A stretch of DNA of 64,000 nucleotides from Branchiostoma lanceolatum. Taxonomy: Eukaryota; Chordata; Leptocardii; Amphioxiformes; Branchiostomatidae. The position numbers and the translations under genes were made by a program. Positions 28,126 through 39,049 of this stretch are shown here, one piece after another. The stretch is taken from the NCBI RefSeq assembly GCF_035083965.1, contig NC_089723.1, positions 30,011,193 through 30,075,192 of the forward strand, written 5' to 3'. Each line of letters opens with the position of its first letter. Positions within the stretch are counted from its first letter, which is position 1. Below the pieces are notes generated by a model. That model worked only from the letters and a program-made list of their open reading frames with translations, was not told where the DNA came from and made no database searches.

Positions 28126-28206
28126 ATGTAGAGTAAGCTGAAATCATATTAAATATCGAGGATATCAGTACAGTTTTATATTTGTTTTCTTGCAGAGTTC
28201 TTCAAC

Positions 28207-30942
28207 ATGCCGAAGAGCCGGCAGAAGCGTGACACGTGGGGGAAGTGTCCGTGGGCAGAGCTGGAGAAGGCCATCCGTGGTGGGAACACTGCTGTGGTCA
28301 AGGTGGCGACTTTTTTGTTAGCACAGTTACTGTAAATCATTTAAGTTCGGGTGGTTTTAATTTCGCGGTAGAGAGAAAATGGAGTGTTCGCGGTAGTGTT
28401 TTGTTCGTATTTGAGACAATAGTAGACAAGGGGGTAGGAGGGCAAAAAAATTTGCGGTGGTTTTCAGTTCGCAGCGAAGAGCTTACCACGGAAACCATGA
28501 ACATACAACCACCGCGAACATTTCTGCATTTACAGTTTATATATAGATGGAGAAGATGTTACCATTGGTGTTTATAAATGAGATACATAAAGGAAATTTG
28601 TCAATTATATTTGTATAATCCATTTTAGACTTTTCATGGATCCCATTGCATATTGGGACAAACTGAACTATGGACAGCATCATTACAATGGCAACACATG
28701 TGATGCAGGCGTACTTCTTGTACTGTGTCCAGTCTAGTTTATGTTGTAAAAATAAACTTGTCATCATGGTGCTGTAAATTAATGCAGAAATGTTCACGGG
28801 GATTTCATTTCAGGGTGGAGAAAATGGAGTGTTCCCGGTGGTTTTGCGTTCGTGGTTAAAACAATGATAGCGCTATTATTAGTCACACAATGGAACGGCT
28901 TTTTGCTGTGGTTTTAAGTTCGCGGTAAAGAGGTCACCGCAAAAACCACAAACATAAAACAACTGCAAACATTTCTGCTAGACTAAGTGCACTCTGTATT
29001 AGAATCATCGGCCATAATGTGAAATTATGAGAGTTGATCGATAACAATAGATGTTTTCCTTGTTCATTTTCCATGTTGACAGGAATGCCTCCAGAAGGGC
29101 ATGGACCCTAACATGGTGTTGAAGAGTGGGATGACGGCGCTCCACCTAGCTGTCATGTACAGGCATGACAGGTGTGCTCGTCTCCTGCTGGAGAATGGAG
29201 GTGAGAATTAGTATCGAATAATCACTTAGCCAAAGGTCTAGCCATCCTGTTTATGTTTATGAGAGTTGTGATCAAGGCTCTCTCCAGTGTCCGCCCTTCT
29301 GTGCCAGGACGGACTCCGTTGCTAGGGATGGAAATAGAATTTCAACCATTGCGTCCTCGAAGAACAGGAATCGAAGCTTCATGACAGTTTCATCGGTCAT
29401 AAACAGTTAAACCAAAACTTCCATGAAGTTTAGATGAAGAAATTTGAAAGTTGCGTGGGCTAAAAATGTATGGCATTATACTGTTTCAGAGGGTCAGGCC
29501 TCCCCCTCCCCCAGGCCACTTGTACCAATAAGTCGACATGGAGCTTTGCTCTGTAAAACTGAAATGATTCAGACTCTAATAAAAGCTGGTGAGAACCCTG
29601 GATTCAGATTTAGCTTCAGGTTGTAACATTCTGATTTGAATGAGGAAGGTTTTTGTGACTGTGCGAAACTGGCCTTTAACTATCAGAACTTTATTTTTAA
29701 AGCTCCTTGTTATTAGCGGCTTTTTGTGTGTGTCCGTACAGCCAGAGCAGACATCCACGAGGCCACCGGTGGCCACACCCCGCTGCACGGGTGCGCCCGA
29801 TGGGGGTACATCCGCATCGCACAGACCATCCTGGAGTTCAACTCCTCCCGCGAAGTCGTCAACGCCCAGAACAACCAGGGCCACACCCCTCTACACCTCG
29901 CCGTCGTACACAAGGACGAGACCATCGGGGTGGAGCTCGTGAGAGTCCTGCTCGACTGCGGCGCCAACTGGAGCATATCCACGTTCAAGCGAGGCACCAC
30001 GCCTTTCGTGAACGCCATACAGTACCGCAAGCTCTTGTGCTTGCAGACTCTGCTGGAAAAGGGGGCCAATCCGAACCTGGGAAAGGGGTGGCCGCTGCAC
30101 CATGCGTCAGACACTGTCGACTACGACCTGGCCAAGCTGTTGTTAATGTACGGGGCCAAGGTGAATGTCTGGGACCAAGGCGGCTTCAACCCGATGTTCG
30201 GAGCCGTTTTCAAAGACAACGTCAGGTTTGCGAGACTGCTGTACGACTTCGGCATGGACCCCATGAGGGTGTCGGAAAAGCTGATGCTTTCGCCGTACCA
30301 AGTTGCGCTGGCAATGTCAAAGAGGGCTGGGTCTAACACGGAGACCTTCAACTTTTTTCAAAGCATCAAAAGTAAGTGCAATGCTTCTTGTAACAAGCTT
30401 GGTTTGTATACCTTGTTTATGCCTATTATGCAAATAAATGGGGCACTTTTGTGCTTGGAAATCAGAGCATGGGCATCATGCCCCACGATTTTCTTTTCTT
30501 GAAAATATACGAATAGGCCCAAAACATGCAGCCAACAAAATTTGACCATCACATTATGTTCCTTTGACCAGGGGTTATGGCTGCCCGTAATATTTGATAT
30601 TGAAAAATTAATTCATGGCTGTCACTGTAAATCTTGAAATATTCACTGCAGTTTCATGTTACTTTTGTAATGACCTTTCCATTGTAAGATAGTCGCACTG
30701 CTAACAATCACCATGTACTCACTGCAACATTTAAACAACCCCCTCCACTGTCAGATTTAAGTCCCTGCAAACCTAAGTGAATTTACGGTATTCTCCATTC
30801 CTCAGGCAGACCACGGAGACTCCAGGACCTGTGCCGACTCTGCATCAGGGACACAGTTGATCCCGGGCACTTCCACTTGCTGTGCGAGCTGAAAGAATGC
30901 CTAACCCTGGTCATGTACGAGTACCTACAACACAAAGAGTAA
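28207..30942 (+). CDS. ASB-type protein: ankyrin repeats plus C-terminal SOCS box
   Basis: Four coding exons, phases closing: 28207-28302, 29083-29200, 29742-30371, 30806-30942 (TAA); 326 residues. Ankyrin units include GMTALHLAVMYRHDRCARLL, GHTPLHGCARWGYIRIAQTI, GHTPLHLAVVHKD, GTTPFVNAIQYRKL, KGWPLHHASDTVDYD and GGFNPMFGAVFKDN. The last exon gives PRRLQDLCRLCIRDTV..ECLTLVMYEYL, matching a SOCS box (Elongin B/C and Cullin contact). ASB proteins are substrate receptors of Cullin-5 ubiquitin ligases; the substrate is unknown. The start is the first ATG after an acceptor at 28194-28195; the frame stays open to that acceptor, so an upstream exon could extend the N-terminus. Which ASB orthologue it is cannot be told. 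Two small inverted-repeat elements sit in intron 1. Confidence 0.92.
28329..28535. mobile_element. MITE, TACTGTAAAT family, copy in ASB intron 1
   Basis: Starts ACTGTAAATCATTTAAGTTC and ends GAACATTTCTGCATTTACAGT. Its inside reads TTCGCGGTAGAGAGAAAATGG, ATTTGCGGTGGTTTTCAGTTC and CGAAGAGCTTACC, the ordered blocks seen in the copies at 28772 and 49817. Confidence 0.75.
28772..28981. mobile_element. MITE, TACTGTAAAT family, second copy in ASB intron 1
   Basis: Starts CTGTAAATTAATGCAGAAATG and ends AACTGCAAACATTTCTGC. Shares GAGAAAATGGAGTGTTC, CGGTGGTTTT and TTCGCGGTAAAGAGGTCACC with its neighbour, in the same orientation. Confidence 0.75.
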
Positions 30943-33420
30943 GATGTCAGCACGAAATTAAAGTCCATCTTTGTTGGCAAATATAGGGCCTTTTTCAACA
31001 CACCTCCATAAGGTCACATGTTTAATTGGGTCAGTCATTCCTATGAAGAGGAAAGGCCTTGTCAAAAACTTGGTGATTCAACTTTTTGTGTTGAAAAGAT
31101 TCAACATTTTCAGTAAGATGGAATTTTTTTCAATTTAAAGCGTAAAGTACATGTGTACATGGTTACCCTGCCTATGACTTACCTCAAGGGATCAATGTGT
31201 AAATAGTACTGTACTTAGTGCTTGCTTCTGAAGACCAATTTTGTGTTTCATTCAAATTTTACTTTTTACCTTTTGACTGATATCAAATTATGCATACTCC
31301 AAATCTGACTTTCTCTTGATATATTTTTGCTGAAAATGTTTGGCACACATAAAGACCTGAAATGTAAATCAACTCCTGCCTTGAAGCATTCTTAGTGCCC
31401 AAACATATAACATGCATGTACTTGCAAAGTAGTAAGTAGAGTCATTGCCACAAATCCCTCTTTCCATTTTGTGCAAAGTGTTCTTCCAATGGGGAAAACA
31501 TACCATGTTGTCGGTAAAGGCTTACAAACAGAATTAGCAAAGGCTATAATGCAAGGCTTAACCCACACAGTTTAAGCACAGTATAAGAAAATCAGATGAT
31601 TCTTATATCTTTCTTTGCCTTGCTTTTATCGCAGTGATTATGTATGATATATATCATATTTATCACATAATATATACTTGAAAATGTATTTATCAATATA
31701 GAACATTATGTATAGCTGAAAGACAAGTTTTTATGGTGTACACAATCATGTTATCGTATGCTTATAGTTTAAGAGTGTGACTTGACCAAATCAAGAGGTA
31801 GAGACCCAAAATAGATGAGTTTTGTTTTACATGTAGTTTTCTAAAGCTCAATGTTTTATCAACTTTCTGTAAGTCCTTTATTTTTACATTGTTTAGACCT
31901 TTGAAAACTGTGTGTTAAGACATGATATTCTGATAAGAATACAGGAAACCTTTTGTTTGAACACCTTAAAACGAGTTAAAGAAATACATTTATTATCTTG
32001 GTCAGTTAACATTTTCAGTAGTAACTGTTCGTTCCACCTCCTTTCCTTTTGAGAGCCAAGTACAATGTAGTTCTGTTAGTATGACATAGAAGAAAGCTAA
32101 ATAGATATAGTCTTTATGGCTGTAAAGATCATGGGTTGCAATTGAGTTGTTGGTTCTGAATTTTAGTTTTTATTGATTTTCAAATGTTGTAAATAGATTG
32201 CTCAAATGTTTGTTACTGTGTGTACAAGACTATGTCATTTTGGGATTCTAACTATCTTTACTGTTTTTTGAATGTCAAATCAATACTATCTTGTATGTCA
32301 CAATATTCAGCCAGTACAACACTTATATGACCAAACATACAATAGTAAGACTTCATAATCACCATTTGAACCTGTAGAACATAATACTGGTAACAAAAGA
32401 ATTGTTCATCATCGACTTAAATCATCATGCAGTATAGGTGTGTACTTATTACATTGTATTATATATGACCTGTATATTTATTTTGAAAGGCATCTACGTA
32501 TACTGTATGACTTTGTGAGTGAACATATGTTGCTGTGTACAATATTTTAATATACAGGTAGTTATAGCATAGCACAAAATATTAAATACAGGACAAGCCA
32601 TCTAACAGTTCTATGTGCCTTCATGGTACATTGAGGTCTGAGGTCAAAGTTTATGGTCAAAGAAAATAAGTCTGCCTAGATGTGTTTGCAACATTTCCAT
32701 GCAAATGTTTACTTCTAAAGGGCCTTAACCTCTGACCTTACCCACAATCCCAGCACTGTAACTGTCAAGACTTAGTGGTTTATTCATGTTTTTAAATTTT
32801 GTACAGTAAATATATGAGTAGGGGTGTCATCTTGAATCCTCCCATCCTCCTTTTTTCCAGATTTAAAATAGATACATTTTTTATATCACAATATCTGGTT
32901 ACTTTTCATCTCAACATATATGATGTACTGCTCGGTCTAAGTCATTGCAGTATACCGGGTGGTCGCCTTGGGCAGGTTTGACTGTATTTTCAAGCATTGG
33001 TGTAATTGTAAACTCCGAACCAACTTGCCAAAAAGAGCAAATTGTTTTTATTGGCACATTGTACCTGTAGTCAAACTCTCAATGGTGGTTTGACTCAGTG
33101 TAGAAAATTTGAAAGCATTTCATTGACATTGGACAAGCGACTTGAGGGTTATGTACTATAATAGGTTTACCATGATCTGAACAATCATGCAGATAGAATG
33201 TAGTAATCTATTGTGGCATTCTGGTCTTTTCCTATGATATACCCTTCTCACTGACTTTGTGGACTGGTGCAATAGCCTGTTTGCTAAGCATTCAGGAGAC
33301 CAAAGAGTCAAAGACTTTAAAGCAATATTAGGGCCCGAAAACTGGATTCTGAAAGTCAATTTATTTACATGATTAAACAACACTATCACAATGTACAGCA
33401 ACGTACATGATGCAAAAATA
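30943..33420. other. A+T-rich stretch after the ASB gene, no gene seen
   Basis: Presumed 3' UTR then intergenic DNA. Only short unrelated open frames. Nothing repeated or structured enough to name. Confidence 0.5.
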
Positions 33421-33425
33421 TGATG

Positions 33426-33528
33426 TTGTTGTGATGTGAGAACTCACTGAAAATCGTCGCCAGGGGTTTTTGTAGGCTTGTTGTGATTTGAGAACTCACT
33501 GAAAAACGTCGCTGGGGTTTTTGTAGGC
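33426..33528. repeat. Tandem duplication of a 52-bp unit
   Basis: Two adjacent copies of TTGTTGTGATKTGAGAACTC...GGGTTTTTGTAGGC (33426-33477 and 33478-33528), differing at a few positions and one indel. Confidence 0.85.
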
Positions 33529-33605
33529 TCCCGAAACTAAGGGGATCATCGTACGGCACGTTTTTGCACTGTTTTAACATACTCATTAAAGTCTGAAATT
33601 CTTCT

Positions 33606-33915
33606 TGTGGCGTCTGTGTAGCACAGTGGCAGAGCATCTGGCTATGAACCAATAGGACCCAGGTTCAATCCCCAGTGGAGTACCCAGACATGTCCGGACA
33701 TGCACCCAGACGTTGTGCCCTTGGGAAAGGCACTTAACACACATTTCCCATGTCCTAAGCCCAGCAGTAGGGTTTGGGTTGGCGTTAGGAAGGGCATCCA
33801 GCCGTAAAAACTCTTGCTACAAAAAAGGACTTGCACTTGATGAGGAGTTCTGGGGCTTTCCCATCCATGTGCAAGCACGTCTAACCACCAGATGATGGGG
33901 AACAAAAGACGTTAA
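33606..33915 (+). mobile_element. tRNA-derived SINE
   Basis: Head TGTAGCACAGTGGCAGAGC (A-box region) and B box GGTTCAATCC, then CCCTTGGGAAAGGCACTTAACAC and a body ending GGGGAACAAAAGACGTTAAATTGG. The GGGAAAGGCACTT block also occurs in the SINEs at 42500 and 51427. Confidence 0.75.
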
Positions 33916-34365
33916 ATTGGTTAGAGAGAAATATCCTAAACAGTGTTAGTAAATGTCAATACCATAAAGATTTCAGCATTTTTTATATTTCCATTTTTTG
34001 GGCCCGAATATTGCTTTGGTTCCCTTTAAAAATGATACATACTGCTTTCTACACTCCATACCTATGAGAAAGAGTATGGTCATGTAGTTGGATAAGCCCC
34101 CTGCTGTAGTGCTCGGCTTTCCAACTGTGTCATATTTCAAGATAGACATGTATTAATATGAAAAAGGACTGATGCTCTAGATGACTTGTGATGAAAACAG
34201 TGACCACTGCTACTAAAAATATGTGTGCTATCTTTTTCTCATTCATGAATCATAGTTTACTCTTCTCTACACTAAACTACTGTCATTATTACACTAAACT
34301 ATAAATTATCTAGTCTAAAGTCATAATTGAGTGCCACAATGTTGGACTTCAGTTTTGTGATGTTA

Positions 34366-34732
34366 GGCAACACTGACTTGATTATATGGAGGACACTCGC
34401 ATCATCTTTCGTCCATTTCAAATGGAAAGTTTGTGACCTGCATACTGTAAGTCATACAAAAGCTACAGAATGAACAAATATATTATGTATGTTGCAAAGA
34501 GAATATCAGAAAATGGATGCTAATGAACAAATGCCACTTCTATAAAAAGTACTCATTTTGTCCAAAACTTTCTTCTTGCACATTTTATGTTCTGTGTATT
34601 CAGTCTTTTGTTTAACCTCCCTGACCTCTTAGCTCATAATGGAGACAAACATTTATTTTCTTTACTTTTAAACACTCATATCAGCTTTGGGTGCCCAGAA
34701 TACATCATCCATATAAACGAATCGGTGTGGCC
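34366..34732. mobile_element. 367-bp MITE, family GGCCA, copy 3 (diverged)
   Basis: Left end GGCAACACTGACTTGATTAT and right end (reverse complement GGCCACACCGATTCGTTTAT) match at roughly 26 of 31 positions and both reach TATGGA(G/T)GA. Flanks are TTA on the left and TAA on the right, so one duplication has mutated or the boundary differs. It lies just downstream of the minus-strand Kelch gene. Confidence 0.65.
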
Positions 34733-34792
34733 TAAGTATCATTGCATGATTTGTGGTTTTGTAATGTGTCCTACAAAATAGTGAATTGTATA

Positions 34793-36514
34793 TCACCCCT
34801 TCAGTATAGTGACACAAGCATGGCGGTACAGACCCTTTGCCATGGTACCAACGCGCTTGACTGATTTGCTTTCTTCATCAAGGCGCATGACTTCTGCATT
34901 TCCTTTCCCAGACTTAAAGCCTCCAAAGATGTAAACTTTCCCACCATAAACAGTCATCCCATACATACATAAGGTTCTAACACGAACTACAACACTCCAT
35001 GAACCTCCGTTTTCACAAGGCTTATAACATAGAATATTTGTGAGTGTAGCCACATAGATGCTGCCGTTGAGAACTGACGCATTGATGCCAAAAGCAGGTA
35101 AAGGCATGTCTGTCTGTGGTTGCCACTGGCAGTCTCCTGGGCTGAAACGGTACACTGCACAATATGTAGATGTGCCGTCCTCCTCAGCATCATTTTGATC
35201 CATTCCACCCATCACATAGATGTTGCCATCTACCACTGCAACAGCATGCGCGAACCTTGGCTCTGGGAGAGAAACACTTTCAGTCCACTTGTTCTGAATC
35301 CTGTCGTAGACTTCTACACTTGCCAATGGAGAGGAATCAGAAGAGACGTTCCTGCCACCGATTGCATACACTTTACCTTGCACCACAGCCAGTTTGTGAT
35401 TGAACCGGTCCTCGTTCATTTGAGCGAGTTTGCACCAGGAGTTTAGTTCAGGATGGTAAAGCCATACATCCCTGCTACCCGCGCCACAAGACACAATGAC
35501 GTCTCTTGTGCCCAGAACAGCAACCGCAAATCCGTCGTCATTGCTCCGCTTCATTCTGGTCACAGGAGTCCAGCTTGAGGTTGATGGCTCAGGGGAGCAT
35601 GTCATTGTAATAGAGTTTGAGAAAACTCCTGGGTTCTCTCCAATTCCATTTTTCTCTATCCCTCCAAAGACCAGTACTGCCTCCCTCAGACAACTGGTAC
35701 GACGTGGACAGGTGCGTGGCGACTGGACCTCTCCCGGAAACAGCTGGTACCTAAGAGTTTCTGTCAAGATATCCTGGCAAGACTTGCGTACAGCACTGTG
35801 GTTCTCAACATTCTCCAAGAAGTACAGCTTGTCCATGAATGGGAACCTGACCAGTTCCATCAGCTCTCTCATCTCCTTCTTCCTCTTCCTGGTGTCGTGG
35901 TTGATCCATGTCATCACTGCTGTGTAGACTGTTTCTTCAGAAGCATTGAGGTCGTCTGATGAGATGAGTGTGATGAGGTGTTCCTTAGTCAAAGAAAGGA
36001 ACTCAGTTGTTTTACTGACTGCTGCAAACTCCTTCAAGGCACACAACCTTGCATTCTTCTCCAGGTCTGTGCAGGACAGCATGTTGCCTACCTGCATCAT
36101 CTGCAGACAGCCTTTGGCACTCAGATTGTCGGATATGAAAGTCACACATGCATCACGCACAGGTAGGATCCGGAAGAAGTCGGCTCCTTCCAGCAGTTTC
36201 CCAGCATTGTCTTCTGTGATGGTGACCTCTGACGTGTACGCATAGTCAACAAGAAGCTGCAAGGCATCAGGGCTGACTTCGTGAATGGCTACTTTGTGCT
36301 CCTTACTCTCACGAAGCCCATTGCAGAACATTGCACGAAAGTATTCGCTGCAAGAAGCCAAGACGTTTCGGTGGCACGGAATCTCTTTCCCATGGACACA
36401 AAGTATAACATCTGTCAGTAGGTTGTCAGATCGCAGTTCCTGCAGGCCCTGCAAGAGGGAGCATGCATGTGGATTGTGGCAGAAGTGGAACGCTCTCTGT
36501 GCCTCTGCCATCAT
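34793..36514 (-). CDS. BTB-BACK-Kelch (KLHL-type) protein, paralogue 1
   Basis: Single-exon coding region, 573 residues. KLHL proteins are Cullin-3 ubiquitin-ligase adaptors: BTB binds Cullin-3 and the Kelch propeller binds substrate. BTB spans about 30-135 (DNLLTDVILCVHGKEIPCHR), BACK about 140-245 (TAVMTWINHD, RFPFMDKLYF), and Kelch repeats about 275-565 (VYAIGGRN, AHAVAVVDGNIYVMGG, VYIFGGFKSGKG). Start: the first of two adjacent ATGs; a splice acceptor (TTTACAG) ends at 36524, leaving 9 nt of 5' UTR in this exon. It is a close paralogue of 39050-40801, in opposite orientation, with nearly identical BTB and BACK regions and a more diverged propeller. Orthology to a specific vertebrate KLHL is not resolved. 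Confidence 0.95.
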   Translation of the reverse strand: MMAEAQRAFHFCHNPHACSLLQGLQELRSDNLLTDVILCVHGKEIPCHRNVLASCSEYFRAMFCNGLRESKEHKVAIHEVSPDALQLLVDYAYTSEVTITEDNAGKLLEGADFFRILPVRDACVTFISDNLSAKGCLQMMQVGNMLSCTDLEKNARLCALKEFAAVSKTTEFLSLTKEHLITLISSDDLNASEETVYTAVMTWINHDTRKRKKEMRELMELVRFPFMDKLYFLENVENHSAVRKSCQDILTETLRYQLFPGEVQSPRTCPRRTSCLREAVLVFGGIEKNGIGENPGVFSNSITMTCSPEPSTSSWTPVTRMKRSNDDGFAVAVLGTRDVIVSCGAGSRDVWLYHPELNSWCKLAQMNEDRFNHKLAVVQGKVYAIGGRNVSSDSSPLASVEVYDRIQNKWTESVSLPEPRFAHAVAVVDGNIYVMGGMDQNDAEEDGTSTYCAVYRFSPGDCQWQPQTDMPLPAFGINASVLNGSIYVATLTNILCYKPCENGGSWSVVVRVRTLCMYGMTVYGGKVYIFGGFKSGKGNAEVMRLDEESKSVKRVGTMAKGLYRHACVTILKG

Positions 36515-37756
36515 GTTTTAATACTGTAAAACAACAGGATTTATTGACCAGTTATATTAGAAAGTTTATTGCAAATTCCGGCCTGTAGGCTAACAGCAAG
36601 TACATGTTCATGTAACACAGAGTGGACGGACAAATAATTATGAACAATATAACATCTGACTACTCTAGTCTTAACTTCTGACACTAAGTTCTAACTTATT
36701 GGGTTCGGCTTCTTTTTGGGTGACAGAAGATGAATGATCCCCTCTTTTTCTGTAATGTGTGGGTTTTGTGATGTTAAGAAGAGAGTAGTTTTCATCTGAA
36801 AACGTGGAGAAGTTAGGATGGAAAATGGTGGCCTCTTTAAACAGCTCATTTCTTTCGTGGTCGTAGAATGGGAAACATGACATACAGTTCATATATACTC
36901 ATACAGGAGTGTTGTTTTCCAATACACATGTAGATTATGTATCAACTAATACATAATACTAATCAGCCCACATTTTTCTGAATTTCACTTGCAGTGAATT
37001 ATGCAAGTGAATATTTCCTAAATCAATATTAGACACACTAACCCTATGCAGACCCCACATATGAATTCCCAAGGGAAGGTACATTAGCACTTCCTTCATC
37101 GTGAATATTTTCGGCGTTATATGAGGGGCGATAAGCACACCAAGGAAGTCAACTGTTGATGAGACCACATAACAAAGCGAGTTTTCTTATCGCACCTGAA
37201 ATTATTTTTGTAACCTAACTTTTGTCTGGTCATGTCGGACACATGTATTCACTGAATATTATACTTCAGTCATAATGTATGATGAACCCTGGAAAATTCG
37301 TACTCGAATAAGCGGACACTAGGCCTAGGAGACAACAGTTTGTTCTTACCTCTGGTGATTCTTGTTTTGTTGATTCTCCTGGACAACTTGAAATGGAGCA
37401 AGAAGGACATAGAAGAGAAGGAAGAAGCTCTCAACTGTGTGTCAACCTCCGAATCAAGAGCGCGGGAAACTTGTAGCTTGGGGCAGAGGTCATTCCTGGA
37501 CTATCACAGTTTGAGGGGTGAGATTAAAAAGAAATGACCAAAACATTCGGTTTTATATGAACACTAACTGAGTATAGACGTCACACTATTTTTATATAAA
37601 TATATTTTTAATGTTTTCTGCTTCAACGTGGCTCTTTTCCTTGTAAAATGATACAAATAGTCACTGATACAATGGTTTGTACCCCCTTTATACTTTTGAC
37701 TATCCTACGCATAACCTTTGAACTTCCTGGAATATTCCCGCCCTTTTTTGTTTCAC

Positions 37757-37811
37757 AGAAAAAGGAAGACGCCGATAGACAGCGGTTGAGAGCTCACTTC
37801 CCGACCACAAG
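37757..37811 (+). other. Candidate 5' non-coding exon of the plus-strand KLHL gene
   Basis: A stretch beginning after TTTCACAG and ending at a strong donor, CACAAG|GTGAGTAATA. It lies 1.2 kb upstream of the acceptor at 39039-39040 that precedes the KLHL start. It may be an internal UTR exon or the end of a first exon. No coding potential needed or seen; assignment is inference. Confidence 0.35.
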
Positions 37812-39049
37812 GTGAGTAATAGCCGCTAAATCTACTAGTAATCGCGTGGTTACCTTGTCAAGCTTGCCATAATGCGTTTTTACAGGTTTGCGGGGCCCTT
37901 TTCTGTCTCGATCTTGGTCCATCTGTTTCTAGTTGTGAACGATCAGACGGCAGCATGTGTTGTTTCTGTAGGGGTTCGCGTTCGTGGAAAAGGCAGGCTA
38001 CCCTGCCCTTTCTGGGCCTCAAGGCTAGGCATGGGGATTTGGCGTATAGTTGAATTTTTAAAAGGAAAAACTGGGTCAATAGCAATCCCAGCTGAGGGTG
38101 AGTTGGACGGAAGGCAACAGCTTCTCATATTGCTAGGGGGGGGGGGGGGCTTCTGAACGAAAAGCCAATACTGAGTCATTATTACCTTTATTCAGTGCCA
38201 CAACTTCAAATTCAAAACAAATGTTGTCAATGTGTAATGCCTTGGCTGAGGCCAGCTCCTCTGGCAAACTTTTAGCTTCGCATATCTGACTGCAACCGTT
38301 CTTTCATTTTTAAAGCTATTTAGTGAGGAAGCTCCTAGTCCTACGGTACTTGATGACAACGAGTTCCATACTACTATGGTCCTCGGAAAATACGAATTTT
38401 TGAACACATCAATCCATGGCTGAAAACTCTGGTTGTATACTAGTATCTGTATAAAGTTGCTATGAAAAAGAAGAGGGTTCAACTTCAAGGATTTTGATCA
38501 TCATGTTGTTCCTGTTCCCTGTATGGTATAGAACAGAGCTCAGGCCTAGCAAAAAAATGTTGTGTGTCTAGTTATTGTCCTAAAAAGATATGGTCGACAG
38601 GTTGGGATTCTCTCTTCTTTTATAGAAGTAGATTTTGGCTGAAGTGATTCAAGAAAGACAGTCTAGCAGCCATGGCAGTAGCAAATGTGAAACTGAAATG
38701 CATCAGGTACTGGTATTTTCAACATCATAATATATTGTAATTATACAGATATACAAGCACAAGTAAGATATTAATGAACTGAACAAATAAGTGCAGTCTA
38801 GTAGTACAGAAGTACAGTAATCTGTTAAGAGTAAGTTTGAAGTTGATTTTGATTTCATCATTCAGATGTCAGATCGAAAACCTTATGTCCCTTGCCAGTG
38901 GTTGACAAATAGAATGCTAGGGTTGGCAGGTTGTTGCTTGGGTCTGTCGGCTAACTGGAAACACAACATATTTAAATTTTTTCCTAGGCATTGCTGCTAG
39001 TACTAACTCTCTAAGTATAACTGATCATTTTATTTCACAGGATTAAGGT

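Noticed and set aside
34987-36521. Antisense frames of 60-143 codons over the KLHL genes
   Set aside because: Shadows of the strong coding bias of the sense genes; the same shadows appear over the paralogue at 39328-40494.
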